Positions 1 through 6,097 of a DNA stretch of 13,170 bases are shown here, in pieces. The notes under the pieces were generated by a model. The model had not been told where the DNA came from, ran no database searches, and saw only the letters and a program-made list of their open reading frames with translations. Source of the DNA: Candidatus Melainabacteria bacterium (lineage in GTDB: Bacteria > Cyanobacteriota > Vampirovibrionia > Vampirovibrionales > JAJTHC01). The stretch's first letter is position 1; the number at the start of each line of letters is the position of its first letter. A program made the position numbers and the translations under genes. The stretch spans positions 1 to 13,170 of the forward strand of contig JAPLIO010000195.1 of NCBI GenBank assembly GCA_026389055.1, in the 5' to 3' direction.

Positions 1-271
1 GGCGGAATGGTTGAGAATAAAGCGAATAATCTTGAGAATCGTTCTGTGGCTGAGAAGAACCCCCACCATAACCCCCTTCGGGTGCTTGATTGTAATTATT
101 CCTAGGTTCAGGGGCGTAATTGTTTTGCTGATAAGAACCGCCACCACCACCTGATGCAGGGGGTTCGTCTACCGTACCCGCATGCTTGTGCAAGCAAACA
201 GGACAAATCATCCGTTTTGGGTTTTTTGTTTGAAAAAGAACACCACATTTAGAGCAAGAATTTGTATACAT
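1..271 (-). CDS. Partial zinc-ribbon protein with Gly/Asn/Tyr/Gln-rich tail
   Basis: This reading frame starts with ATG at 271 and runs leftwards off the window, with 90 codons visible and no stop. The first 30 residues (beginning MYTNSCSKCGVLF) carry two CxxC knuckles, C6/C9 and C23/C26, separated by 13 residues and followed by an H-rich stretch (LHKH), which is the pattern of a small zinc ribbon. From about residue 38 the protein becomes low-complexity, dominated by Gly, Asn, Gln, Tyr, Ser and Pro, with runs such as GGGGGS and GGYGGGSS. I do not recognise the family. A zinc ribbon joined to a flexible Gly/Tyr/Asn-rich tail suggests a nucleic-acid- or protein-binding role, but this is inference. 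No strong Shine-Dalgarno lies directly before the ATG; the nearest purine run, GAGG, is about 17 nt upstream. The codon pattern is clean, so it is probably real; the C-terminus is unknown. Confidence 0.7.
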   Translation of the reverse strand, partial: MYTNSCSKCGVLFQTKNPKRMICPVCLHKHAGTVDEPPASGGGGGSYQQNNYAPEPRNNYNQAPEGGYGGGSSQPQNDSQDYSLYSQPFR

Positions 272-1006
272 GTTAGAATTAGGTCGCCTCGTCAAATCAA
301 AATAAATAAAAGTAATCAATCAAAAAAAACAGGTGTAAACCACTTAAACAGAGTCAGTTAGGTCGTTTATCATCAATCAAAAATTAAAACACCCCAATAA
401 TTTGTTGTAAGCCCATAGTACCTCTAGGTTTTGTTGTAAGTAATGCAAAGTAATGTTAGCAAATAATCAAGATTCAAAATAGAATGAACAACGGAGAAGG
501 AAGCAGATGCTTTAAAAAAATTGGCTATCTCCACACCGCAACAGTCGATGGGGTTTATTTTAACGGACGCATACAATGCTATCAATCGTATTTTCTCAAC
601 AATCAAAACTTTATATCGCTGATAATGCAGACACAATATAAAAATATTTACTTAAATACAAGATACCCTTTAAATCGAAAAAAAGCAAGTCAATCTTTAA
701 TACTTTGAGTAAAAAAAGGGCAATTGTAAAGAAAATAAGCAATAGATGAGATAAGCAGAGGATAAAATGCACGAAAGCCTTCTAACCAGCCATAGATTGT
801 TGTAAACTAAATACCATGTATTACTTACTACCTAATACCATTTTCAAATAGGAATAGCGTTAGATGGATACTAGGCACTGGCAAGTAAAAAACCGCAGGC
901 GTACACAGAAGTACGTTGAGGATTTTTTGCTTGGCGGTAACAACGTAGACACTGACGATAGTTCTATTTGAAATTGGTATAAGATGTTTCAAAGGAATCT
1001 TCTCTT
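272..1006. other. AT-rich intergenic region, no convincing gene
   Basis: This 735-bp stretch is AT-rich and contains only short overlapping open frames on both strands (around 424-708). These lack ribosome-binding sites and recognisable sequence, so I treat them as non-coding. It should hold the leftward promoter of the zinc-ribbon gene, although no clear -35/-10 pair stands out. Its right end (832-983) is a long palindrome listed separately. The ribosome-binding site of the next gene (AAAGGA, 991-996) lies just beyond the palindrome. Confidence 0.6.
832..983. repeat. 152-bp imperfect palindrome, MITE-like or dispersed repeat candidate
   Basis: The outer 20 bases on the left (832-851) match the reverse complement of the right end (964-983) at 18 of 20 positions. 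Moving inward, a run of six A (887-892) faces a run of six T (923-928), and CAAG (881-884) faces CTTG (930-933, within gcttgg). The centre is a CGTAC/GTACG stem around a 6-nt loop (900-915). The outer arms and the central hairpin share the same axis at 907.5, so this is one long symmetric structure, not several chance hairpins. The whole would fold as a single long, interrupted stem. It carries no open frame. The size and symmetry resemble palindromic dispersed repeats or non-autonomous mobile elements; that identity is inference. It ends 23 bp before the PHP gene start. Confidence 0.75.
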
Positions 1007-1870
1007 ATGCCGAATTCAACGGCTGATTTTCATATGCACACCGTTTTTTCCGATGGGTCTTCTCAGCCAGAAGCCCTATTAGAAGCCGTTGCCAAACAAG
1101 GCGTTACCACCGTTGCGGTAACAGACCATGACACCATGGCAGGGTATGAACGCTTAACCCCTAAAGCCCAAGAGCTGGGCTTGAACCTCATTCCGAGTAT
1201 TGAAATTAACACCCATTGGGGCGATGTAGATGTGCATGTGCTGGGCTATTACACCAACCCCGAAGGCAGTTTGCTAAAAGAAGTAATGGAACAACACCAA
1301 AAAGCCCGTCGCATTCAAATTCGGGCAATGGTGGAAAAAATTAACAAACTAACCAATATTAAAATTTCGCCCGAAGAAGTGGAAGCCCTTTCCCACCCGC
1401 AAGGGTCGTTAGGCAGGCCCCATGTGGCTAAAATTTTGTACGAAAAGCGAGCCGTTAAAACTATTTCAGAAGCCTTCAACAAGTTTTTAAAATCAAACTG
1501 TTCAACTTATGTTACTCGGGAAACCGTTTCTCCGCACGAAGCCGTGGAAGCCATCTACGAAAGTGGGGGGATACCCGTTGTAGCCCACCCAGGGCTGGCA
1601 GATGGGATTGATAAGCTGGTGCCTGAACTGATTGCTTACGGGCTATGCGGGCTGGAAGCTTATCATAAAAGTCATAATCCGCCATTGATAGAGTACTTTT
1701 GTACTATGGCGGAAGACCATGATTTAATTGTAACAGGCGGAACCGATTTCCATGGCTTGCCAGAGCAGTACCCCAATAGCCATAGCCGTTTAGTGCTACC
1801 CAAAGCGACCACTGACATTATGAATACACTGTGGACAAAACGCCATAGTGCCACGCTAAGAACCGCTTAG
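1007..1870 (+). CDS. PHP-domain phosphoesterase (YciV/TrpH, RNase AM-like)
   Basis: A 287-residue protein of the polymerase-and-histidinol-phosphatase (PHP) fold. Metal-binding motifs appear in order: H9-x-H11 followed by FSDG, the TDHD motif at 39-42, E66 in SIEIN, H77 in DVHVLGY, H194 in VAHPGL, and D247/H249 in GTDFHG. These fit the trinuclear metal site of the family. Length and motif spacing match the YciV/TrpH group, whose studied members are a 5'-3' exoribonuclease acting on short RNA ends (RNase AM) or a 3',5'-nucleotide phosphatase; the exact substrate cannot be told from sequence. No signal peptide is present, so it should be cytoplasmic. The ATG at 1007 follows AAAGGA (991-996) by 10 nt, which supports this start. 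Its stop codon interlocks with that of the convergent gene at 1867-2736. Confidence 0.88.
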   Translation: MPNSTADFHMHTVFSDGSSQPEALLEAVAKQGVTTVAVTDHDTMAGYERLTPKAQELGLNLIPSIEINTHWGDVDVHVLGYYTNPEGSLLKEVMEQHQKARRIQIRAMVEKINKLTNIKISPEEVEALSHPQGSLGRPHVAKILYEKRAVKTISEAFNKFLKSNCSTYVTRETVSPHEAVEAIYESGGIPVVAHPGLADGIDKLVPELIAYGLCGLEAYHKSHNPPLIEYFCTMAEDHDLIVTGGTDFHGLPEQYPNSHSRLVLPKATTDIMNTLWTKRHSATLRTA

Positions 1871-2736
1871 CCAGTTGCTTTAGGGTTAATTTGGTTCGCT
1901 AGTAGCTTATTGTATGTTTCTTGCGTGGTAGGTTCTGTTGCTCCTGCTGTTGTAGTTGTGGCTGATTGCATGGCTGTAGCGATGGTCTGTGCTAAATCTT
2001 TACCAGACCCATTTAGGTTTTCAGGATTAGCCAGTGCTGTAGTTATAGCCGTTAAAACTTGTGTTAATTTAGTAACTTGTTGTGAAAGAGCCGTTAATTG
2101 CGGAGAACCTGCTACGCCTGCAGTAGCCCCTGCTATCGAACCAGCTTGAGCCCCTAAAGTACCTGCTACTTGCTGATAGATGGGCAGAAGCCGTTGCATT
2201 CTAGGGTCTAACAACGCCTTAGGATCTTGGGAAAAAGTTTTCATCAGAGTGAGAAACCCTTTCAAATCTTTAGGCTGACCAGTGGTGGGATCTGTTTGGA
2301 GAGCAGCTTCAGCAGCATCTAACCCAATGCCTAACGCCATTGAAGTCATCGTAGAAACTTGGGCAAACCCATATTGGTTGGTTGTAATGGTTGGTGGTTT
2401 TAGCCCTAACCTACCTGCTGCTAGTGCTGGGTTAATACCCCCGTTGGCAGCCTCTAGTAAAATTTTTGTTTTTTCATCATAAATACCCATGTTAAGATAT
2501 TTTTGGGAAAGTGTATTGGGCATGTTACTAAAGTTTAGAGTGGGATTGGTACCAGCGAGGGTTGGGTTTTGCCCAATAGAAGCCATCGCATTGGTTGGCA
2601 TGCCATTGGTGGGAAGTCCAAATCCGCCGCCTTGATAAGCAGGACGAGTGGTAGTAGCAAAAGATTGTTGAATAGGTTGTACCATGGTGAGGGTGGTCTT
2701 TCTGTTGATTGGGTAAGGGTAATGTTGAAACATCAT
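1867..2736 (-). CDS. Hypothetical low-complexity Ala/Thr/Gln-rich protein
   Basis: I do not recognise this 289-residue protein. The first 75 residues are rich in Gln, Thr, Asn, Gly and Pro and probably disordered, with repeated NPTL. A more ordered middle (about 85-190) contains Leu/Ala helices, and the C-terminal 100 residues are strongly Ala/Thr/Gln-rich with amphipathic helix-like stretches. There is no signal peptide and no clear membrane segment. The frame opens with ATG ATG at 2736; neither this nor the internal Met at 2685 (MVQPIQQ) has a good Shine-Dalgarno, so the start is uncertain. The long open frame, with an ordered helical middle and a TAA interlocked with the PHP gene's TAG, argues that it is real. 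A structural or surface-associated role is possible but unsupported. Confidence 0.65.
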   Translation of the reverse strand: MMFQHYPYPINRKTTLTMVQPIQQSFATTTRPAYQGGGFGLPTNGMPTNAMASIGQNPTLAGTNPTLNFSNMPNTLSQKYLNMGIYDEKTKILLEAANGGINPALAAGRLGLKPPTITTNQYGFAQVSTMTSMALGIGLDAAEAALQTDPTTGQPKDLKGFLTLMKTFSQDPKALLDPRMQRLLPIYQQVAGTLGAQAGSIAGATAGVAGSPQLTALSQQVTKLTQVLTAITTALANPENLNGSGKDLAQTIATAMQSATTTTAGATEPTTQETYNKLLANQINPKATG

Positions 2737-2844
2737 TGATTAGCATGACTTAATAAAAACAACTGGCAGATAAAAATTGCCTGTTTTTAAAAAGTAGACA
2801 TTATTTAAACTTTTAATTGGTTTCATTAGTATAAAAAGCAACAA

Positions 2845-2874
2845 AAAAGCCGATACAATAATGTATCGGCTTTT
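2845..2874. terminator. Bidirectional Rho-independent terminator
   Basis: A perfect 13-bp inverted repeat (AAAAGCCGATACA, loop ATAA, then its complement ending in TTTT). Read on the minus strand it has a GC-containing stem followed by six T, and it lies about 105 bp past the stop of the FAS1 gene at 2980-3546, so it most likely ends that transcript before the gene at 1867-2736. On the plus strand the T run is only four long. Confidence 0.85.
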
Positions 2875-2979
2875 GAGTTATTCACTTTGTATGGGGGGGT
2901 AATATGCCCTACTTCCACAAAGAAAAAATAATGGCATCAACAGTTATAACAACCATTGAAAATAGGGTTTTCCGTCGAA

Positions 2980-3546
2980 TTAATCAGTTGGGATTAATAC
3001 TGTATCAATGACGTGAATAATACCGTTGGTTGCATAAATATCGGTCTTCGTTATTTGAGAATTATTCACGTAAGGTTTACCACCTTTAAGTGAAACTGCT
3101 AAGCTAGAGCCTTCAACGGTTGCAATGGCAGGTGTTTTCAATACAGTAGCAGCATTCAATGGCTTACCAGCAACATGGTAGGTTAAAATCTTTGTTAATT
3201 TAGCCTTGTTTTCAGGCTTCAATAAACTTTCTACCGTACCAGCAGGTAGCTTTTTGAAAGCGGCATCTGTTGGGGCAAAAACGGTAAATTTAGATTCTTT
3301 AGAAGCCAATGTTTTATCTAAACCTGTTGCTTTTAAAGCAACAATTAAGGTGTTAAATGTACCAGCTTTTTGAGCAGTTCCAACAATGTTGGCTGAAGCT
3401 GAAGCGAAAGGGCAACCTTTTGAAGCTGTTTTTGCTACACTATGGTGGGAATCGTTTGCATTAGCGGTTAATAACGAAGAAACTGAAACTGAACCAGCTA
3501 CAAAAAGAGCAACCAGAGAAAGTTGACCTAGTTTAGATAAAAACAT
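2980..3546 (-). CDS. Secreted FAS1 (fasciclin) domain protein, copy 1
   Basis: A 188-residue protein with a signal peptide (charged start, hydrophobic core LVALFVAGSV, likely cleavage after ANA at residue 30) followed by one FAS1 domain at about 50-187. Family landmarks are visible: TFNTLIVALKATGL, the FAPTDAAF box at 90-97, LTKILTYHV with H124, and the C-terminal NGIIHVIDTVLIP. Single-domain secreted FAS1 proteins are cell-surface or matrix adhesion proteins in several lineages; the ligand here is unknown. A lone Cys (C45, in GCPFA) lies in the linker and is absent from the paralogue. The start is preceded by GAAAGG about 12 nt upstream. It is followed by the terminator at 2845-2874 and preceded by its own promoter-like element and hairpin. 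Confidence 0.93.
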   Translation of the reverse strand: MFLSKLGQLSLVALFVAGSVSVSSLLTANANDSHHSVAKTASKGCPFASASANIVGTAQKAGTFNTLIVALKATGLDKTLASKESKFTVFAPTDAAFKKLPAGTVESLLKPENKAKLTKILTYHVAGKPLNAATVLKTPAIATVEGSSLAVSLKGGKPYVNNSQITKTDIYATNGIIHVIDTVLIPTD

Positions 3547-3582
3547 ACGTATTTAACCTTTCAGAAAACAAACTAAACAATA

Positions 3583-3618
3583 AAAACTAAGAGTTTTTAA
3601 GTAATCACTCTTAGTTTT
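3583..3618 (-). promoter_or_regulatory. 12-bp hairpin in the leader of FAS1 copy 1 (possible terminator or mRNA 5' stem-loop)
   Basis: A perfect 12-bp inverted repeat, AAAACTAAGAGT facing ACTCTTAGTTTT, with a 12-nt loop. On the minus strand the second arm runs into five T. It sits between the two FAS1 genes and just downstream of the -10-like TACAAT (3626-3631). Two readings fit: a terminator for the upstream FAS1 copy 2, or a stem-loop right at the 5' end of the copy 1 mRNA (predicted start near 3619), which could protect the message or act as an attenuator. The AT-rich stem weakens the pure terminator reading. Confidence 0.6.
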
Positions 3619-3622
3619 CAAA

Positions 3623-3638
3623 CTTATTGTAGTGTACG
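3623..3638 (-). promoter_or_regulatory. Promoter-like element of FAS1 copy 1 (-10 TACAAT)
   Basis: On the minus strand this reads CGTACACTACAATAAG, containing TACAAT, one mismatch from the consensus -10 box. It matches the element upstream of FAS1 copy 2 (4306-4321) at 15 of 16 positions, although the flanking sequences differ, so the block appears to be conserved for function. No good -35 box is present at 16-18 bp. The block also forms a short dyad, GTAG-N6-CTAC. Confidence 0.5.
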
Positions 3639-3698
3639 CTACTATTTTCGTTTCTTGCGTATTCGCAAATTAGCAGTAGCATAATACTTTCTTAACGT

Positions 3699-4268
3699 TT
3701 AATCATTCGGCATGAGGACGGTATCAATCACATGAATAACGCCGTTAGTCGCATAGATGTTGGTCTTGGTTATTTGGGAATCATTCACAAAAGGGTTACC
3801 TTCTTTGGTGGAAACCGCCAAATTAGACCCTTCAACCGTACCAATTAACTTCATCTTCAATACAGCACCTGCGTTTAATGGTTTTGAGACCACATGGTAA
3901 GTTAAAATTTTGGTTAATGCCGCTTTGTTTTCAGGCTTTAACAAATTTTCCAACGTGCCTACGGGTAGTTTACGAAACGCATCATCTGTAGGAGCAAAGA
4001 AGGTAAATTGGGTGTTTTTATTTGACAACGTTTTATCTAAACCAGTGGCTTTTAAGGCAACAATCAGCGTTGAAAAAATGCTCTCGTTTTGAGCCGTTTC
4101 AACAATGTTGTAGGGCGTTAAAACGCTACTCGTTATCTTGGGCGACTGTTTAAGGCCTACCAGTTGAGGGGTATCGTTAGCCATTGCCGTGGTTAGGGAG
4201 GTGAATTCAACAACGCCCGTAAGGGCTAAAATAGCTAAAGCCTTTGTGGAAAAGGAACGCTTTAACAT
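3699..4268 (-). CDS. Secreted FAS1 (fasciclin) domain protein, copy 2
   Basis: A 189-residue paralogue of the neighbouring FAS1 protein. A signal peptide (MLKRSFSTK, hydrophobic stretch, likely cleavage after AMA at residue 30) precedes one FAS1 domain at about 52-188. STLIVALKATGLDKTL, FAPTDDAF (91-98), ALTKILTYHVVSKPLNAG and NGVIHVIDTVLMP are almost the same as in copy 1, whereas residues 31-55 differ, so the mature N-terminal linker has diverged most. The pair clearly arose by tandem duplication. An AAAGGAT ribosome-binding site lies about 13 nt before the ATG at 4268. Expected role: an extracellular adhesion or surface protein. The 152-bp gap to copy 1, which holds a promoter-like block and a hairpin, suggests separate transcription of the two copies. 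Confidence 0.93.
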   Translation of the reverse strand: MLKRSFSTKALAILALTGVVEFTSLTTAMANDTPQLVGLKQSPKITSSVLTPYNIVETAQNESIFSTLIVALKATGLDKTLSNKNTQFTFFAPTDDAFRKLPVGTLENLLKPENKAALTKILTYHVVSKPLNAGAVLKMKLIGTVEGSNLAVSTKEGNPFVNDSQITKTNIYATNGVIHVIDTVLMPND

Positions 4269-4305
4269 GGCGTAGTATCTATCCTTTCTTCGTTTTATTG
4301 AGAAT

Positions 4306-4321
4306 CTTATTGTAGGGTACG
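4306..4321 (-). promoter_or_regulatory. Promoter-like element of FAS1 copy 2 (-10 TACAAT)
   Basis: On the minus strand this reads CGTACCCTACAATAAG, nearly identical to the element before copy 1. TACAAT is at 4309-4314; a weak -35 candidate, TTCAAT (4331-4336), lies 16 bp upstream and falls inside the promoter-proximal arm of the dyad at 4326-4372. The predicted leader is short, about 35-40 nt, with no hairpin, unlike copy 1. Confidence 0.5.
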
Positions 4322-4325
4322 AAGT

Positions 4326-4372
4326 GGTTTATTGAAGCGTTATTAACAGTCCTTTAATGCTTCAATAAAACC
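4326..4372. promoter_or_regulatory. 47-bp dyad overlapping the -35 of FAS1 copy 2 (operator candidate)
   Basis: The left arm GGTTTATTGAAGCGTTA (4326-4342) pairs with TAATGCTTCAATAAAACC (4356-4372 region) with one bulge and one mismatch, giving a roughly 17-bp stem with a short spacer. There is no T run on either side, so a terminator is unlikely. Its position over the presumed -35 of the leftward FAS1 promoter suggests a repressor or activator site, which is inference. Confidence 0.5.
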
Positions 4373-4882
4373 AGCACCCCTCCAAACAGAGGAACTGGCT
4401 AAGGCAAAACCGCCCCTTGCCGAAACCTTTAATATCCGCAAAGAGATGCGAAAGAGACCCCAAAAAAACTATCGATTTGAAAGGAGCATAACATTTGCTG
4501 ACCCAACGGAAGGGCAGCCCCCAACGAACCTGATTGTTTTCTTTTATGTGTTAAGTAAAAGAGTTAAGTAACCAGTTAATCCCCAACCCCCGAGCAAGTA
4601 AAAGACTCTTCAAAAAACGGTTGTCAAATCGTTCAAAAAAAGCAGCAGCTAACCGCTAATGCTTCCCTAAACTAGCATGGATGCTAAGTATTAGGAACGA
4701 CCATTGTTGGCAGATTGTTCGTGTTTTACCCATTGTTAATTTACCGTATTTCCGTTGAGTTCAGCAGCAAATACGGCATTAATTGGCATGGCAAACACCA
4801 CAAAAAACCATCAATAGGGCATATTTGTTTTAAGAATAGCCAAGCTTTTATTTTGACTCTCAAGCTGATGACGGAACATCAC

Positions 4883-4908
4883 GGAGAACCCCTATTATGA
4901 TGATGATG
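4883..4908 (+). promoter_or_regulatory. Flagellin ribosome-binding site and fourfold ATG start
   Basis: GGAG (4883-4886) is followed after 10 nt by four in-frame ATG codons (4897-4908). The usual flagellin N-terminus, MGLTINTN, begins at the fourth ATG, 19 nt from GGAG, which is too far for good initiation. Spacing therefore favours the first ATG, giving a protein with three extra Met residues unless initiation slides along the run. Confidence 0.6.
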
Positions 4909-5769
4909 GGTCTAACCATTAACACCAACATACAATCCTTAAACGCTCAGCGTTTATTGTCTAAAAATACCAGAATGCAGCAAAAATCCTACGAGAAATT
5001 AGCGTCTGGGTTTAAAATTAACAAAGCTAGCGATGATTCTGCGGGCTTGCAAATTTCAGAATCGTTGAGAACGCAAATTAGAGGGTCTCAACAGGCTGGT
5101 AATAACGTGCAAGATGGGATTAACGTGCTAAACATTATGGATGGCACGATGCAGACCTTGACCGATAACTTGCAACGGATGCGGGAACTGACCGTACAAG
5201 CCGCTAACGATACTTACGCTAATGACCAACGTAGTGCGATTGCGTCAGAAATATCTCAACTGTCGGTTGATATTGACCGTATTGCCAAAGGAACTCAATT
5301 TAACGGCAAGTTATTGTTGGATGGCAGTATTTCTAATTACTACATGCAAGTTGGGGCTAACTATAATAGTGCCGTAGACCGTATTGATTTAGCCAACATT
5401 GGTGGGATTAATCCGTTTGCTTCTGTTAGCGTGCGGCAACTAGTGGGCTTAACAGGTACCACTACCACCTTGAACGTGATGAATAGTAGCTCTGCCTTGA
5501 AAGTACTAGAACGCTTGGATGGTGCCTTGCAGAAGGTAAATAACCGTCGGGCTTCGTTAGGTGCAATGATTAACCGCTTAGATGGAACGTTTAACAACCT
5601 GAGTTTGAACATTGAAAGCCAATCTGCGTCTGAATCTCGTATTCGTAACACGGATGTAGCCAAAGAAAGTGCAGAACTCACGCGTAACCAAGTGTTACAG
5701 CAAGCATCTGTTCAAATTTTGTCGCAAGCCAATCAAGTCCCTCAGTTAGCCTTGAAGTTATTACAATAG
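4897..5769 (+). CDS. fliC: Flagellin, short form
   Basis: A 290-residue flagellin, the filament subunit exported by the flagellar type III system. After the extra Met residues come the hallmark N-terminal D0/D1 sequences: GLTINTNIQSLNAQRLL, SYEKLASGFKINKASDDSAG, and LQRMRELTVQAANDT, the region corresponding to the TLR5-recognised surface of enterobacterial flagellins. The C-terminal D1/D0 helices include ESRIRNTDVAKESAELTRNQVLQQA and the terminal NQVPQLALKLLQ. Only about 60 residues (roughly 145-205) lie between the conserved ends, so the outer D2/D3 domains are essentially missing; many bacteria have such minimal flagellins. No other flagellar genes are in the window, so this is an isolated filament gene. 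No clear terminator follows it. Confidence 0.97.
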   Translation: MMMMGLTINTNIQSLNAQRLLSKNTRMQQKSYEKLASGFKINKASDDSAGLQISESLRTQIRGSQQAGNNVQDGINVLNIMDGTMQTLTDNLQRMRELTVQAANDTYANDQRSAIASEISQLSVDIDRIAKGTQFNGKLLLDGSISNYYMQVGANYNSAVDRIDLANIGGINPFASVSVRQLVGLTGTTTTLNVMNSSSALKVLERLDGALQKVNNRRASLGAMINRLDGTFNNLSLNIESQSASESRIRNTDVAKESAELTRNQVLQQASVQILSQANQVPQLALKLLQ

Positions 5770-6097
5770 GTTTTTCTTAACCAATAGCCCTAAGCATCTT
5801 ACCTTGCGTTTGTGTGATACGGTCTTTCTTGCCTTTATTTTCTTGTTTTTCTGCTAAAACAATGATGTGTTTTAATTGTAGAGACCTAGAGAGGCGTTAC
5901 TGAGACTGCTATTCAACCCGCCAACCTTCGTTTTACTTTCTCTCTCTCTCGCAATTACTTAACACGGCAAGAGAGGTCGTTTCTCACAAACGTAGGGTAC
6001 TTATTGCAGTTGCTTAAACGGACTTGGCTATTGATTTTAAAAAGACGATTGATATTTTCACTTTGCTACCTGTCTTCCAGATTGGAACCCTTAAATT
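5770..6097. other. Flagellin to 6098-gene spacer
   Basis: This 328-bp stretch has no open frame of note and no obvious terminator for flagellin. It contains a (TC)6 tract (5939-5950) whose CTCTC can pair with GAGAG downstream (near 5972). A weak promoter-like pair, TTGATT (6031-6036 area) and TATTTT 16 bp later, lies just before the next gene. Nothing else stands out. Confidence 0.4.

Larger units (their letters stand above)
4269..4896. other. Long spacer upstream of flagellin with repeats and hairpins
   Basis: This 628-bp divergent spacer separates the leftward FAS1 pair from rightward flagellin. Besides the promoter and dyad listed separately, it holds three short hairpins in a row: CCAG/CTGG enclosing CCTC/GAGG (4371-4398), GGCAA/TTGCC (4403-4421) and CGCA/TGCG (4437-4450). 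It also has a strong AAAGGAG (4480-4486) with only a 12-codon TTG-start frame behind it (4495-4533), two GTTAAGTAA direct repeats (4550-4558 and 4563-4571) plus GTTAA at 4575, and the dyad TAGCATGGATGCTA (4673-4686 region). A 61-codon ATG frame at 4715-4900 has no ribosome-binding site and unremarkable sequence, so I do not call it. No convincing sigma-28 flagellar promoter was found. Confidence 0.5.

Noticed and set aside
424..708. Short overlapping open frames on both strands (70 and 74 codons)
   Set aside because: They lie in AT-rich DNA without ribosome-binding sites or recognisable composition, and they overlap each other on opposite strands.
2528..2746. Alternative frame overlapping the start of the 1867-2736 gene
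   Set aside because: It is a shadow of that gene in another frame, with lower coding quality and an early stop.
4437..4490. Possible preQ1 or cyclic-di-GMP riboswitch (CAAAAAAACTA near AAGGAG, GCAAAG motif)
   Set aside because: The conserved stem and binding-core bases of those classes are not present around these short matches.
4540..4700. Sigma-28 flagellar promoter (TAAA-N15-GCCGATAA)
   Set aside because: Several TAAA matches were checked, but none has an acceptable downstream half at the right distance.
4715..4900. 61-codon frame just before flagellin
   Set aside because: No ribosome-binding site, overlaps the flagellin start, and the sequence looks like chance reading of a leader.
5990..6006. 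GTAGGGTACTTATTG resembling the FAS1 promoter block
   Set aside because: The order of the shared pieces differs and no -10 box is formed in either direction, so it is probably coincidence.
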